A stretch of 43,983 bases of DNA, taken from positions 1 through 43,983 of the forward strand of contig JAGWTP010000020.1 of assembly GCA_028868895.1 (NCBI GenBank), given 5' to 3'. This stretch comes from Burkholderiales bacterium (GTDB lineage: Bacteria; Pseudomonadota; Gammaproteobacteria; Burkholderiales; Burkholderiaceae_C). The position numbers were made by a program, and so were the translations under genes. Of the stretch, positions 34,096-43,454 are shown piece after piece (the first letter of the stretch is position 1; the number at the start of each line of letters is the position of its first letter). Under the pieces are notes generated by a model. That model made no database searches and was not told the origin of the DNA. It saw only the letters and a list, made by a program, of their open reading frames with translations.

Positions 34096-36459
34096 ATGGC
34101 CACCGAATCCGATCCCGTGTCAACCGCCGGCTCCCCGCTGCTGCAGCACCTCAACCCCGAGCAGCTCGCGGCGGTGACGTTGCCGGCGCGCCCGGCGCTG
34201 ATCCTGGCCGGCGCCGGCTCGGGCAAGACGCGGGTGCTGACGACGCGCATCGCCTGGCTGATCCAGACCGGCCAGCTCTCGCCCGGCGGCGTGATGGCGG
34301 TGACCTTCACCAACAAGGCCGCGAAGGAGATGCTGACGCGGCTCGGCGCGATGCTGCCGGTCCCCGTGCGCGGCATGTGGATCGGCACCTTTCACGGCCT
34401 GTGCAATCGCTTCTTGCGCGCGCACTGGAAGCTGGCGGCGCTGCCGCAGGGCTTCCAGATCCTCGACACCAGCGACCAGCTCTCGGCGGTCAAGCGCGTC
34501 GTCAAGGCGATGAACCTGGACGAGGAACGCTATGTGCCCAAGCAGGTCACGTGGTTCATCGCCGCGCAGAAGGAGAACGGCCACCGGCCCCAGGACGTGG
34601 ACGCGCGCGACGAGCCCACCCGCGTGATGGTGCAGGTCTACCAGGCCTACGAAGACCAGTGCCAGCGCGAAGGCGTGGTCGACTTCGCCGAGCTGATGCT
34701 GCGCACCTACGAGTTGATGCGCGACAACGCGGCGCTGCGCGAGCACTACCAGCACCGGTTCCGGCACATCCTGGTCGACGAATTCCAGGACACCAACAAG
34801 CTGCAGTACGCGTGGCTGAAGATGTTCGCCGGGGCGCCCGGGCCCGACGGCGCGGCGGTGTTTGCGGTCGGCGACGACGACCAGAGCATCTACGCGTTTC
34901 GCGGCGCGCAGGTCGGCAACATGGCCGCGTTCGAGCGCGAGTTCAAGGTGCAGCAGGTCATCAAGCTGGAACGCAACTACCGCTCGTTCGGCAACATCCT
35001 CGACGCCGCCAACGAGCTGATCGCGCGCAACACCCACCGACTGGGCAAGAACCTGCACACCGAGGCCGGCCCGGGCGAGCCGGTGCGGGTGCGCGAGGCG
35101 ACCAGCGACTTCGCCGAGGCGCAGTGGTTCGTCGAAGAAGCGCAGCAGCTGCACCGCGAAGGCACGCCGCGCAGCGCGATCGCGCTGCTGTACCGCAGCA
35201 ACGCGCAAAGCCGCGTGATCGAGAGCGCGCTGTTCAACGCCGGCATGCCGTACAAGGTCTACGGCGGCTTGCGCTTCTTCGAGCGCGCCGAGGTCAAGCA
35301 CGCACTGAGCTACCTGCGGCTGATCGAGAACCCGAGCGACGACACGAGCTTCCTGCGCGTCGTGAACTTCCCGACCCGCGGCATCGGCGCGCGCACCGTC
35401 GAGCAGCTGCAGGCCGCCGCCCGCGCCAGCGGGCGCAGCCTGTACCAGAGCGTGGGCGCCCTCGCTGGCAAGGGTGGCGCGAACCTGCAGGCGTTCGTCG
35501 CGATGGTCGATGCGATGCGCGAGAAGACCCGCGGCCTGACGCTGCGCGACATCATCGAGCACATGCTCGGTGCCTCGGGCCTGGTCGACTTCTACAAGAC
35601 CGACAAGGAGGGCCAGGACCGGATCGAGAACCTCGAAGAGCTGGTGAACGCGGCCGAGGCGTTCGTGACGCAGGAAGGCTTCGGCAAGGACGCGGTGGCG
35701 CTGCCGGTGGACGAGCACGCCGGCCGCATCGCGCCCGGCCAGCCGCAGGCGCTGGCCGCGGTCGACCTGACGCCCGACGCCGAGACCGGCGAGATCATGT
35801 CGCCGCTGGCGGCATTCCTGACCCACGCCTCGCTCGAGGCCGGCGACAACCAGGCCCAGGCCGGGCAGGACGCGATCCAGCTGATGACCGTGCATTCAGC
35901 CAAGGGCCTGGAGTTCGACTGCGTGTTCATCACCGGGTTGGAGGAGGGCCTGTTCCCGCATGAAAACTCGGCCTCCGACCCCGACGGCCTCGAGGAAGAG
36001 CGCCGCCTGATGTACGTGGCGATCACGCGCGCGCGCAAGCGCCTGTACCTGAGCTTTTCGCAGACGCGCATGCTGCACGGGCAGACCCGCTACAACGTCA
36101 AGAGCCGCTTCATCGACGAGCTGCCCGAAGGCGCGCTGAAGTGGATCACGCCGCGCAACCAGGGCTTCGGATCGGGCTTCCAGCGCGACTACCAGGCGGC
36201 GTGGGCAAGGGGCTCGGGGCTGCATTCGATCGTCGGCGCCGGCAACGTCGGCGGCGTGCCGAGCGCGCCGGCGTTGGTTCCCAAGGCGCCCAGCCATGGC
36301 CTGCGCTCGGGCCAGGGCGTGTTCCACACCAAGTTCGGCGAAGGCGTGGTCGTCACGCTCGAAGGCTCGGGCGCCGACGCGCGCGCGCAGGTCAACTTCG
36401 GCCGCCACGGCATGAAGTGGCTGGCGCTGTCGGTGGCCAAGCTCACGCCGGTCGACTGA
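34096..36459 (+). CDS. uvrD: UvrD/PcrA-type DNA helicase
   Basis: The 787-residue product is a superfamily 1A helicase. Walker A GAGSGKT is at residues 39-45, TFTNKAAKEM is motif Ia, DEFQDTN is motif II, GDDDQSIYAFRGA motif III, LERNYRS motif IV and VHSAKGLEFDCVF motif V, RLMYVAITRARKRL motif VI. The C-terminal FHTKFGEGVVVTLEG segment is a Tudor-like region found in UvrD/PcrA. It unwinds DNA in nucleotide-excision and mismatch repair. The start ATG follows the divergent guaC leader; 812 upstream in-frame codons have no stop but lie opposite guaC and valS and are not coding. Confidence 0.96.
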   Translation: MATESDPVSTAGSPLLQHLNPEQLAAVTLPARPALILAGAGSGKTRVLTTRIAWLIQTGQLSPGGVMAVTFTNKAAKEMLTRLGAMLPVPVRGMWIGTFHGLCNRFLRAHWKLAALPQGFQILDTSDQLSAVKRVVKAMNLDEERYVPKQVTWFIAAQKENGHRPQDVDARDEPTRVMVQVYQAYEDQCQREGVVDFAELMLRTYELMRDNAALREHYQHRFRHILVDEFQDTNKLQYAWLKMFAGAPGPDGAAVFAVGDDDQSIYAFRGAQVGNMAAFEREFKVQQVIKLERNYRSFGNILDAANELIARNTHRLGKNLHTEAGPGEPVRVREATSDFAEAQWFVEEAQQLHREGTPRSAIALLYRSNAQSRVIESALFNAGMPYKVYGGLRFFERAEVKHALSYLRLIENPSDDTSFLRVVNFPTRGIGARTVEQLQAAARASGRSLYQSVGALAGKGGANLQAFVAMVDAMREKTRGLTLRDIIEHMLGASGLVDFYKTDKEGQDRIENLEELVNAAEAFVTQEGFGKDAVALPVDEHAGRIAPGQPQALAAVDLTPDAETGEIMSPLAAFLTHASLEAGDNQAQAGQDAIQLMTVHSAKGLEFDCVFITGLEEGLFPHENSASDPDGLEEERRLMYVAITRARKRLYLSFSQTRMLHGQTRYNVKSRFIDELPEGALKWITPRNQGFGSGFQRDYQAAWARGSGLHSIVGAGNVGGVPSAPALVPKAPSHGLRSGQGVFHTKFGEGVVVTLEGSGADARAQVNFGRHGMKWLALSVAKLTPVD

Positions 36460-36615
36460 CGAAAGTGGCACGGGTGCGTTGCGTGCCCGCGGCACACCGC
36501 GGCTTGGGTCGAGCCAAAACACCGAACCATTTCGCCCGGTTACCTTTGCGGGCTTGGAGCCGCGCGTGCCATTGCCTATGCTGCGGCTGAACCACCCGAC
36601 CACCGGTCACGCACC

Positions 36616-37245
36616 ATGCCGATCCTGCATCGCCTCCCCGCCCTGCGCGCCACCATCGTCGCGGCTGCGGCTGCCACGCTGCTCGCCGGCTGCGCAACGC
36701 CGACGCTCGACGCGCAATGGCGCAGCGTCGAGTTGCCCGCCGGCTACCTGCGCGGCGCCACGGTGCTGGTGAGTTGCGAGACCGGCGAGGTGGTGCTGCA
36801 GCGCATCTGCGAAGAACGCGTGATGGCCGATCTGGGCGCGCGCGGCGTGACGCCGGTGCTGCCGGCGCCGGGCACCGTGGCCGCGGTGCAGCCGGGCGTG
36901 GTCGATCTGCAGTACCTGCCGGCCGCCCACGGGCTCGGCGCCACCGCGGTGTTCAGCGTCACCCTGGGCCTGTCGTCGCAAAGCGTCAGCCCGGGCTTCT
37001 CGATCGGCATCGGCGGCTTCGGGTTCGGTGGCCACTCGGCGGGCGGCATCGGCGTGTCGGCACCGATCGGCGGCGGTCGCGTCAGCTCGGGCTACTCGGC
37101 CAGCGGCCGCATCACCGACGTCGCCTCGGGCCGGCTGATGTGGACCGCGCGCGCCAGCACACCGCCGTCGTCGGACGTGGGCGCGCAAATCGCCGACCTG
37201 TCGAAGACGCTGCTCGGCGCGGCCGACCGGGCCGGGCTGTTCTGA
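36616..37245 (+). CDS. Lipoprotein of unknown function with glycine-rich segment
   Basis: The 209-residue product has a lipoprotein signal with lipobox LAGC (Cys near residue 26). The mature part has a compact start (WRSVELPAGYLRGATVLVSCETGEVVLQRICEERVMAD read in part) and a Gly/Ser-rich stretch (GIGGFGFGGHSAGGIGVSAP) before a SGRITDVASGRLMWTARAS block that resembles DUF4136-like lipoproteins. I do not recognise a specific function. It ends 4 bases before the converging phoD gene and is not linked to an operon. Confidence 0.78.
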   Translation: MPILHRLPALRATIVAAAAATLLAGCATPTLDAQWRSVELPAGYLRGATVLVSCETGEVVLQRICEERVMADLGARGVTPVLPAPGTVAAVQPGVVDLQYLPAAHGLGATAVFSVTLGLSSQSVSPGFSIGIGGFGFGGHSAGGIGVSAPIGGGRVSSGYSASGRITDVASGRLMWTARASTPPSSDVGAQIADLSKTLLGAADRAGLF

Positions 37246-37249
37246 CGCG

Positions 37250-38809
37250 TCAGGCTGGCAGCGCGCCGGGCTGCTGCGCATCGACCATGAACCGCGCCGC
37301 GGTCGTGATGCCGCTGGCCGGGTCGAGCACGTTGTCGAGCACGCGAACCTGCATCTGCAGTTGCTTCGCGTCGAGCCTGAAGCGCATGTAGCCGCGCTGG
37401 TCGCCGCGACCGTAGCGAACATGCGGGTTGAACGCGCGCGCCGCGTCGATGCGCGGCTGCGGCAACGCCAGGCTGGTGATCGAGGTGCCGCAGAACTCGC
37501 TGGCAAGCACCGGCGAAGCCGTGTCGTCGAAATCGGCTTTCAGATCGGCCACGTAGTTGGCGTGCACGTCGCCGCCGAGCACCACCACGCCGGGCACCTG
37601 GCGCCGAGCGACCGTGTCGAGCAGGCGCAGGCGGGCCGCGGGGTAGCCGTCCCAACCGTCGGTCCAATAGCTGCCGTCGCCGCGAGCAGGGTCGCTCCAC
37701 GCATAGCGCGCCATCAGCGTCTGCTGGGCCAGCAGGTTCCACGGTCGGGTCAAATCCCAGCCCTGCGCGAGCCACTGCTCCTGCGCGGCACCGAGCAGCG
37801 TGCGTTGGGGGTCGAACAGTTCCGGGCAGGCCTGCAGCGTGACGGTGTTCGAGCCCGCGCGGCCGGGCTTGGGGCAGACCTGCGGGTCGCGGTACTGGCG
37901 GTCGTCGAGCAGGTGGATGCGTGCGAGCCGCCCCCAGTCGAGCCGGCCGGTGATGCGCATGTCGGCATCGATCGGGCGCGCCGATTTGGGAAAGGGCATG
38001 TGCTCCCAGTAGGCGCGGTATGCGCTGGCGCGGCGGGCCGCGAAGTCGGGTTCGAGGTCCTGGCCCTGCAGCCCGGCGTAGTCGTTGCCGACCTCGTGGT
38101 CGTCCCACACGAGCAGCCACGGCGCTGCGGCGTGCGCAGCCTGCAGCGCCGGATCGCTCTTGTGCGTGGCGTAGCGGGCGCGGTACTGCTCCAGCGTGCG
38201 CACCGGGCCACCCTCGACCGGACGCAACGCATTCGGCTTCGACGGGTATTCGTAGATGTAGTCGCCGAGGAACAGCACCAGGTCGAGTTCTTCACCGGCC
38301 ACATGGCGCCATGCGGCGTAATGGCCCACATCGAAACGCTGGCAACTCGTGATCGCGAAGTCGAGGGTCGCGCTGGCATGCGGCGCCGGCGCGGTGCGGG
38401 TGCGCCCGACCATGCTCGGCTGACCGAGGGCGCGAAACCGGTACCAGTACCAGCGCGCGGGTTCCAGGCCGACCGGCTCGGCATGCACGCTGTGCGCCCA
38501 CGCCGCCTCGGCGGTCTCTTCGCCATGCGCCGTGATGTCACGAAAAGCCTCGTCGCGCGCGATCTCCCACTGCACCGCCACCCGATCCGGCAAGCCGGCG
38601 CCGGTCAGGCGGGTCCAGAGCACGACGCTGTCGGCGCGCGGTTGCCCCGAGGCGATGCCGAGCGCGAAGCGCGGTACGTCGGCGGCGCGCGCATGGCGCA
38701 GCAACCAGGGCGCGAAGGTCAGGGCGGTGGCGCCTTGCAGCAGCGCGCGCCGCCTATCGAGCGCGGTGCGGTGGCGGGCGGGCGTTGCCGCCACTCGCGC
38801 GATCGGCAT
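37250..38809 (-). CDS. phoD: PhoD-type alkaline phosphatase/phosphodiesterase
   Basis: The 519-residue product begins with a twin-Arg type signal (DRRRALLQG followed by a hydrophobic run) and then a PhoD fold: SGQPRADSVVLWTRLTG, ITSCQRFDVGHYAAW, LVLFLGDYIYEYP, LVWDDHEVGNDYAG and VVLGGDVHANYVAD supply the metal-binding Asp, His and Asn residues. It hydrolyses phosphodiesters or phosphomonoesters in the periplasm. Its ATG overlaps the stop of the small lipoprotein gene by one base (TGATG), so the two are coupled. Confidence 0.94.
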   Translation of the reverse strand: MPIARVAATPARHRTALDRRRALLQGATALTFAPWLLRHARAADVPRFALGIASGQPRADSVVLWTRLTGAGLPDRVAVQWEIARDEAFRDITAHGEETAEAAWAHSVHAEPVGLEPARWYWYRFRALGQPSMVGRTRTAPAPHASATLDFAITSCQRFDVGHYAAWRHVAGEELDLVLFLGDYIYEYPSKPNALRPVEGGPVRTLEQYRARYATHKSDPALQAAHAAAPWLLVWDDHEVGNDYAGLQGQDLEPDFAARRASAYRAYWEHMPFPKSARPIDADMRITGRLDWGRLARIHLLDDRQYRDPQVCPKPGRAGSNTVTLQACPELFDPQRTLLGAAQEQWLAQGWDLTRPWNLLAQQTLMARYAWSDPARGDGSYWTDGWDGYPAARLRLLDTVARRQVPGVVVLGGDVHANYVADLKADFDDTASPVLASEFCGTSITSLALPQPRIDAARAFNPHVRYGRGDQRGYMRFRLDAKQLQMQVRVLDNVLDPASGITTAARFMVDAQQPGALPA

Positions 38810-39054
38810 CAAGGCGCGGCCGGCGTGGCGTCGGGTTTGGCGTCGGGCGTCACGGCGTCGATGGTCTTTTCGATCACCTTGCCGGTGACCTTGACGCCGG
38901 TGCTCACGACCGCGCCGGTGATCGAGATCGCCGCGCCGGCTGCGGCACCGGCGACGGTGACGACGGCGCAGCCGGGCAGCGCATGAGCCAGCACCATCAA
39001 CAGCGCGAGCGATGCGGCGCGCGGCAGCGCGAGCTGGCGCTCAGATGCCCACAT
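38809..39054 (-). CDS. Small lipoprotein, NF038104-like
   Basis: This 81-residue protein has a hydrophobic signal and lipobox LPGC, followed by a Val/Ala/Gly-rich segment (AVVTVAGAAAGAAISITG, STGVKVTGKVIEKTIDAV). The layout resembles the small NF038104 lipoproteins, whose function is unknown. It starts inside the end of the ParA-like gene (14-base overlap) and ends on the start of phoD, so all three genes form one coupled unit. Confidence 0.8.
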   Translation of the reverse strand: MWASERQLALPRAASLALLMVLAHALPGCAVVTVAGAAAGAAISITGAVVSTGVKVTGKVIEKTIDAVTPDAKPDATPAAP

Positions 39055-39736
39055 CGTCGATCTCGCGGTAGACGTCGCGCAGCCACATCTTGACGCGCTG
39101 GCGGTCCATCAGACCGAGACCGCCGGCGCCAGGGTCGTTCGGCGTCTTGGCCTTCCAGAAGCTGCTGCTGCCGGCGTCGATCTTCTGGATCACGCCCTCG
39201 TGCAGCCGCTTGATCGAGACGATCTTGGCGCCCAGCGCGAGCGCGCGTTGCTGCTGGCCCGACTGCTCGAGCACCGAGAAATCGTTGCCGCGAATCTGGT
39301 TGCGCACCAGCACGTAGTTCAGGCCGGTGCCGAAGCGGTCGAGCAGCTTTTGCAGCAGGTCGACCGAGTCCTTGCCGGAGTCCATCACATGCCAGTAGTG
39401 GATCGTCATGGCCATTTCCTCGGCCATGTTGATCAGGCCGGTGTCGTCCATCCACTGCACCAGCGGGTCGTGGGTCTGCGCCGCCAGGTCGACCAGGATG
39501 CGGCGCTCGGGCTGCTCGGCGGCGGCCTCGACGATCACGTCGAGCGCCTCGTAGCGGTCCATCACCACCGGCGACGCGTAGCCCGCATAGAAGCGCATCA
39601 GTGCGCCGTGCGAACGGTCGGTGTCGAAGCCCAGGAACGGGATGTTCCTGTCGATCATGTACTGCGCCAGCACGCGCGCGGTGAGCGATTTGCCCACGCC
39701 GCCCTTTTCGCCGCCGATGAAGTGGATGTGCGCCAT
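39041..39736 (-). CDS. Solo ParA/MinD-superfamily ATPase
   Basis: The 231-residue product has a deviant Walker A motif GGEKGGVGKS (Lys11 and Lys16), the FDTDRSHGALMRFYAG loop and RILVDLAAQTHDPLVQW as the Walker B region. It is shorter than typical plasmid ParA and has no N-terminal DNA-binding domain. No ParB partner or parS-like site is nearby. Family members position cargo or chaperone metal-enzyme assembly. The ATG at 39736 is preferred to an upstream start that adds 22 residues with no clear fold. It overlaps the lipoprotein gene by 14 bases. Confidence 0.85.
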   Translation of the reverse strand: MAHIHFIGGEKGGVGKSLTARVLAQYMIDRNIPFLGFDTDRSHGALMRFYAGYASPVVMDRYEALDVIVEAAAEQPERRILVDLAAQTHDPLVQWMDDTGLINMAEEMAMTIHYWHVMDSGKDSVDLLQKLLDRFGTGLNYVLVRNQIRGNDFSVLEQSGQQQRALALGAKIVSIKRLHEGVIQKIDAGSSSFWKAKTPNDPGAGGLGLMDRQRVKMWLRDVYREIDDVGI

Positions 39737-39826
39737 CGATAGGGTTCCGGTCAGTGTGTGAGGGGTGTCGTGCCGAACCAGGTCGCTCGGCGAACGCTGC
39801 ACTTTAACCGTGCCGCGGCGCTGCGC

Positions 39827-41602
39827 TCAGCGTGCGCGATCGCGATCCGGCCACCCGGCCAGCGAAGCCAGCAGCACCAGCGTCGCGATCCAGCCGGACA
39901 ACGCCTCGGCCCAGACCAGCAGCAGCAGCGGGGGCGTGCCGATCCACGCTTCGACCTCGCTGCCCAGCGCACCGCGGGCGGGCACCCAATGGTGCTGCTG
40001 GCGCAGATCGACCAGCGGCAGCAGCACGTCGAGCGAGTACAGCAGCGGCTGGAACGGTGCCACGGTGAGCGGAAGTTGCTTGCAGTGGGGCCGGCATTGC
40101 GCCAGGCGCGGATCGGCCAGCAGCAGCGTGGCGTTGGGCGCGAGCGCGCCGCGATCGGCCGCGGCGCCGTAGAGGGCTGCGCACACCAGCCACACCACGG
40201 CCACCGAAGCCAGCATCCGCAGCGGACGGTGGCCGTAGCCGGCCAACGCACCATAGGCCGCGTGGCCGAGCCGTGCGAGCCAGCGCAGCCCGGGTGGCGC
40301 GCCCAGGCCGATCAGGCCGGCGCGCCGCAGGTGACGCTCTCGGCCGACGGCCACCGCGCTCGCGCTCGGGCCGCGCCCCATGCGGCGCAGCACCTTGATC
40401 AAGCGGCGCCACGGGTCCGGGCGGTAGTCGGCGCCGAGGTGCGCGGCGTGTTGGCGAGCCAGCCAGTCCAGGCGCATCGGCGCGTCGGTGGGCGCGCCGC
40501 CCGCCAGCCGCGTGTAGCGGAAACCGTCGAGCACGTGGTGCCGGCCCCAGGTCGAGGCGTCGTCGAGCAAGGCGCCGGCGCGCGCGTCGGCGAGCGAGGC
40601 ACCCTGCAGCGGCCCCTGCAACTGACGCAGGTTGAGCGCACCGCCGATGCGGGCCCGATCGAGCAGCAGCGCGGCGCCGTTGTCACCCCAGCTCGCATCG
40701 CCCGCGGCGTCGAAGGCGGCGCCGCCACAGTCGAGGTCGCCGTCGATGCGGGCGCGCTGCAGGCGCACCTGGCCAGCGGCGGAAAAGCCCGCGCAAAGCC
40801 GCACATTGCCGCCGACGCGGGCGCGGTCGAGATCGAGTGCGACGCCGCGCGCGCCGGACGCGTCGAGGTCGGCGGCCAACCGCGCCCCCTCGGCGCGAAA
40901 GTCTCCGCCGACGCGAGCGGCCATGAAGCGCACCTCGCCTGCGGCATCGAAGCCGTCGATGAGGAGCACGTCGCCACCGATGCGAGCGCCGTCGGCGACG
41001 AGTCGGCGTTGCCGGGCTTGCGTGCTGTCGCGTGCGCTGCCGCGCAGGTGCATGCGCTCGCAGTTCAGGTCGCGGCCGACGCAGGCGTGCATCAGCAGCA
41101 CGTCGCCGTCGATGTGGCAGCCCGCATTCAGCGCCAGCTCACCGTCGATCCGGCAGGCCTGGGCGTGCAGGCCCGGCATCGCGCAGTCGGCGAAGGCGAC
41201 ATTGCCGGCAACGCGCGCACCATCGAGCAGCGGCGCGGTGCCGAAGGTGCACCGGTACAGCCACAGGCTCATCGGCACGTGGGCGAACGCAAGGTCGACG
41301 CGGCCGTCTATGAACCCGCCCAAGATCTGCAGCCGGCGCCCACGCACCGGTGCACCGTCACCGCCGCCGCGCGCGAGGAAGCCCAGGAACGAGCCGCGCA
41401 GCCGCAACGCGGGCGATGGCGTGCGCGGGCGCCGCAAGCCGATCCGGGCGATGTCGCCGGTCGCCGCGGCCCGCAGCACGGTCTGCTCGGCGGGCAGCAG
41501 CGGTTCGAAGTCGTGCAAGGCGTGTCGCCGCGGCGCCGCGGCGCCTGACGCCGGTGTTGGCGTCGGCGCTGGTGCTGGCGAAGGCGCGGCGTCGGTCACC
41601 AC
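39827..41602 (-). CDS. Repeat-rich (beta-helix-like) protein with C-terminal membrane helices
   Basis: About 591 residues: a Pro/Ala-rich N terminus, then from about residue 90 to 350 a repeat region with units like ARIGGDVLL, ARVGGDFRA, ARVGGNVRL and ARIDGDLDC spaced about 20-23 residues, and finally two or three membrane helices (VVWLVCAALYGAA, PLLLLVWAEALSGWIATLVLL). The repeats suggest a right-handed beta helix, as in pentapeptide-repeat or bactofilin proteins. Similar proteins are labelled membrane-associated oxidoreductases in databases, but I see no cofactor motif. The start is uncertain; I chose GTG 41602, while the frame stays open up to 41827. Function unknown. Confidence 0.7.
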   Translation of the reverse strand: MVTDAAPSPAPAPTPTPASGAAAPRRHALHDFEPLLPAEQTVLRAAATGDIARIGLRRPRTPSPALRLRGSFLGFLARGGGDGAPVRGRRLQILGGFIDGRVDLAFAHVPMSLWLYRCTFGTAPLLDGARVAGNVAFADCAMPGLHAQACRIDGELALNAGCHIDGDVLLMHACVGRDLNCERMHLRGSARDSTQARQRRLVADGARIGGDVLLIDGFDAAGEVRFMAARVGGDFRAEGARLAADLDASGARGVALDLDRARVGGNVRLCAGFSAAGQVRLQRARIDGDLDCGGAAFDAAGDASWGDNGAALLLDRARIGGALNLRQLQGPLQGASLADARAGALLDDASTWGRHHVLDGFRYTRLAGGAPTDAPMRLDWLARQHAAHLGADYRPDPWRRLIKVLRRMGRGPSASAVAVGRERHLRRAGLIGLGAPPGLRWLARLGHAAYGALAGYGHRPLRMLASVAVVWLVCAALYGAAADRGALAPNATLLLADPRLAQCRPHCKQLPLTVAPFQPLLYSLDVLLPLVDLRQQHHWVPARGALGSEVEAWIGTPPLLLLVWAEALSGWIATLVLLASLAGWPDRDRAR

Positions 41603-41793
41603 CTGGCCGGCCCGGCCGCGCGCTGCGGCGAAACATGGTTGTTCTCGATCATCGATGAGAGCGCCCCGTCGGTGCCGGATGGAAGTCAGCCGCTCCCTTG
41701 CCGAACCGCGGTGCGCATCCTCGGAAGCCCACGACGGCTTCATTCTGAGGCCGGGTGCGGTGCCTGGGCCACGCCGCGGCGCCCCGCAACCGC

Positions 41794-41817
41794 GGGGGAA
41801 CCCCCGATCGAAGGGGG
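41794..41817. repeat. Alternating G5/C5/G5 inverted repeats
   Basis: GGGGG (41794-41798), CCCCC (41801-41805) and GGGGG (41813-41817) can form either of two hairpins. They lie just downstream of the SDR stop (41840 on the minus strand). There is no T run. The rest of 41603-41839 shows nothing recognisable. Confidence 0.5.
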
Positions 41818-41839
41818 CTCGCGGCAACCGCGGCGGGTT

Positions 41840-42586
41840 CTATCCGCGCCCGACGAACGGCATCTTGGTCGCCATCACGGTCATGAACTGCACATTGGCT
41901 TCGAGCGGCAGGCTGGCCATGTGCACCACCGCATCGGCGACGTGCTTCACGTCCATGCGCGGCTCGACCATCAGCGTGCCGTTGGCTTGCGGCACGCCGG
42001 TGGTCATGCGCTGGGTCATCTCGCTGGCGGCGTTGCCGATGTCGATCTGGCCGCAGGCGATGTCGTACGCGCGGCCGTCGAGCGAGGTCGACTTGGTCAG
42101 CCCGGTGATGGCGTGCTTGGTGGCGGTGTAGGGCGCGCTGAACGGGCGCGGTGCGTGGGCCGAGATCGAGCCGTTGTTGATGATGCGACCGCCGCGCGGG
42201 GTCTGGCTCTTCATCAGCGCGAAGGCTTGCTGCGTGCACAGGAACACGGCCGTGAGGTTGATGTCGACCACCGCCTTCCATTGCTCGTAAGTCAACTCGT
42301 CCATCGGTACCGCCGGTGCGCTGGTGCCGGCGTTGTTGAAGAGCAGGTCGAGGCGGCCGAACTTTGCGCGGGTGCTTGCGAACAAGGCCTTGACCGCGGC
42401 CGGATCGGAGGCGTCGGTGGGCACCGCCAGCGCGTTGGCGCCGAGGGGGCCGGCCAGTGCCACGGTTTCATCGAGTGCGTCGGAGCGGCGCCCGGCCAGC
42501 ACCACGTGGTAGCCGACACCCAGCAGCGCAAGCGCGCTGGCGCGGCCGATGCCGCTGCCGGCGCCGGTGATCATGGCGATTTTCAT
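41840..42586 (-). CDS. SDR family oxidoreductase
   Basis: The 248-residue product is a classical short-chain dehydrogenase with [12 protein letters not shown] for cofactor binding, NNAG, a GSISAHAPR catalytic Ser region and YTATK for the Tyr/Lys pair. The substrate cannot be read from the sequence. It precedes no clear partner: the BPSS1780-type gene lies 45 bases upstream on the same strand and the repeat protein about 240 bases downstream. Confidence 0.92.
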   Translation of the reverse strand: MKIAMITGAGSGIGRASALALLGVGYHVVLAGRRSDALDETVALAGPLGANALAVPTDASDPAAVKALFASTRAKFGRLDLLFNNAGTSAPAVPMDELTYEQWKAVVDINLTAVFLCTQQAFALMKSQTPRGGRIINNGSISAHAPRPFSAPYTATKHAITGLTKSTSLDGRAYDIACGQIDIGNAASEMTQRMTTGVPQANGTLMVEPRMDVKHVADAVVHMASLPLEANVQFMTVMATKMPFVGRG

Positions 42587-42631
42587 GCGAGGTTCCTTTG
42601 CAGGGTGGCGAGGCCAGGGCGCCGTGCGCGG

Positions 42632-43441
42632 TCACGCCGCGAGTGCGGTGGGCGCGGCTTCGGTGGCGACGAAGCAATCGGCGAACGTGAAATACAGCGA
42701 CACGTAGAACACGGTCGTGAACATCAGCGACATCGGCACCGCCGCCACCGCGAACAGCCGTGCCTGGCCGAGCAGCGCGAACAGCAGGCTGCCGACGACG
42801 CCGAATGCGACGATCAACGCGAACCACACCAGGCTGTAGACCGTGAACGCGGCGCGGTTGCGCCAACATGCCAGCGTGCTCGAGAACAGCGCCTGGGCGC
42901 TGCCCTGGCCGTCCCAGTAGACCAGCGCCGGTGCGTGCCAGAACGGCACCGAGAGCAAGCCCGCCAGACCGAAGCGCAGCAGCAGCCCGAACAGCAGGCT
43001 GGGTGCGCCGAGCTGCAGCGCCGCCTCGTCCGAGGCGGCCTGGCCCGAGGGCAGTGTCTGCATCAGCGCGTCGAAGGCGCCGCCGTCGACCAGGTCGCTC
43101 AGCCACATCACCGCGAACGTGGCGACCGCGTAGATCAGGCCGAGCTGCAGCATCGCCACGACCCGGCTGCGCTGGCCGCGCAGCGGCTCGATGAAGACGC
43201 GCGGCGTGGGCAGGCCGCCGTCGACCACGGTGCGGGTGGCGATCATGAAGCCGATCGAGACCAGCGGCAGCAGCGCCAGCACCAGCAGCGGGCCGATCAG
43301 CGGCACCAGCGCGAGCACGAACACCGCGAACATGAAGGTGGCGAACAGCGCGGCGAACGCCATCGGGTGCTTGTAGAACGCGCGGAAACCCTGGCGCACC
43401 CAGAGGGCGCCGCGGCCGGCAGGAACGGTTTGTAGTCGCAT
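42632..43441 (-). CDS. BPSS1780-type membrane protein
   Basis: The 269-residue product has about six hydrophobic segments and the N-terminal block VPAGRGALWVRQGFRAFYKHP typical of the BPSS1780 family of Burkholderiales membrane proteins. Function unknown. I chose ATG 43441; a longer frame to 43486 overlaps the homoserine kinase gene. It lies 13 bases after that gene's stop and is probably cotranscribed. Confidence 0.87.
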   Translation of the reverse strand: MRLQTVPAGRGALWVRQGFRAFYKHPMAFAALFATFMFAVFVLALVPLIGPLLVLALLPLVSIGFMIATRTVVDGGLPTPRVFIEPLRGQRSRVVAMLQLGLIYAVATFAVMWLSDLVDGGAFDALMQTLPSGQAASDEAALQLGAPSLLFGLLLRFGLAGLLSVPFWHAPALVYWDGQGSAQALFSSTLACWRNRAAFTVYSLVWFALIVAFGVVGSLLFALLGQARLFAVAAVPMSLMFTTVFYVSLYFTFADCFVATEAAPTALAA

Positions 43442-43454
43442 GAAGGTCCGGAGT

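Noticed and set aside
36460-36615. GTAACC on the minus strand near 36543 as another SigF promoter
   Set aside because: The CGAA is only 3 bases away, not 16, and no gene starts downstream on that strand.
41794-41817. Intrinsic terminator after the SDR gene
   Set aside because: Stems are only 5 bp and no T run follows on either strand.
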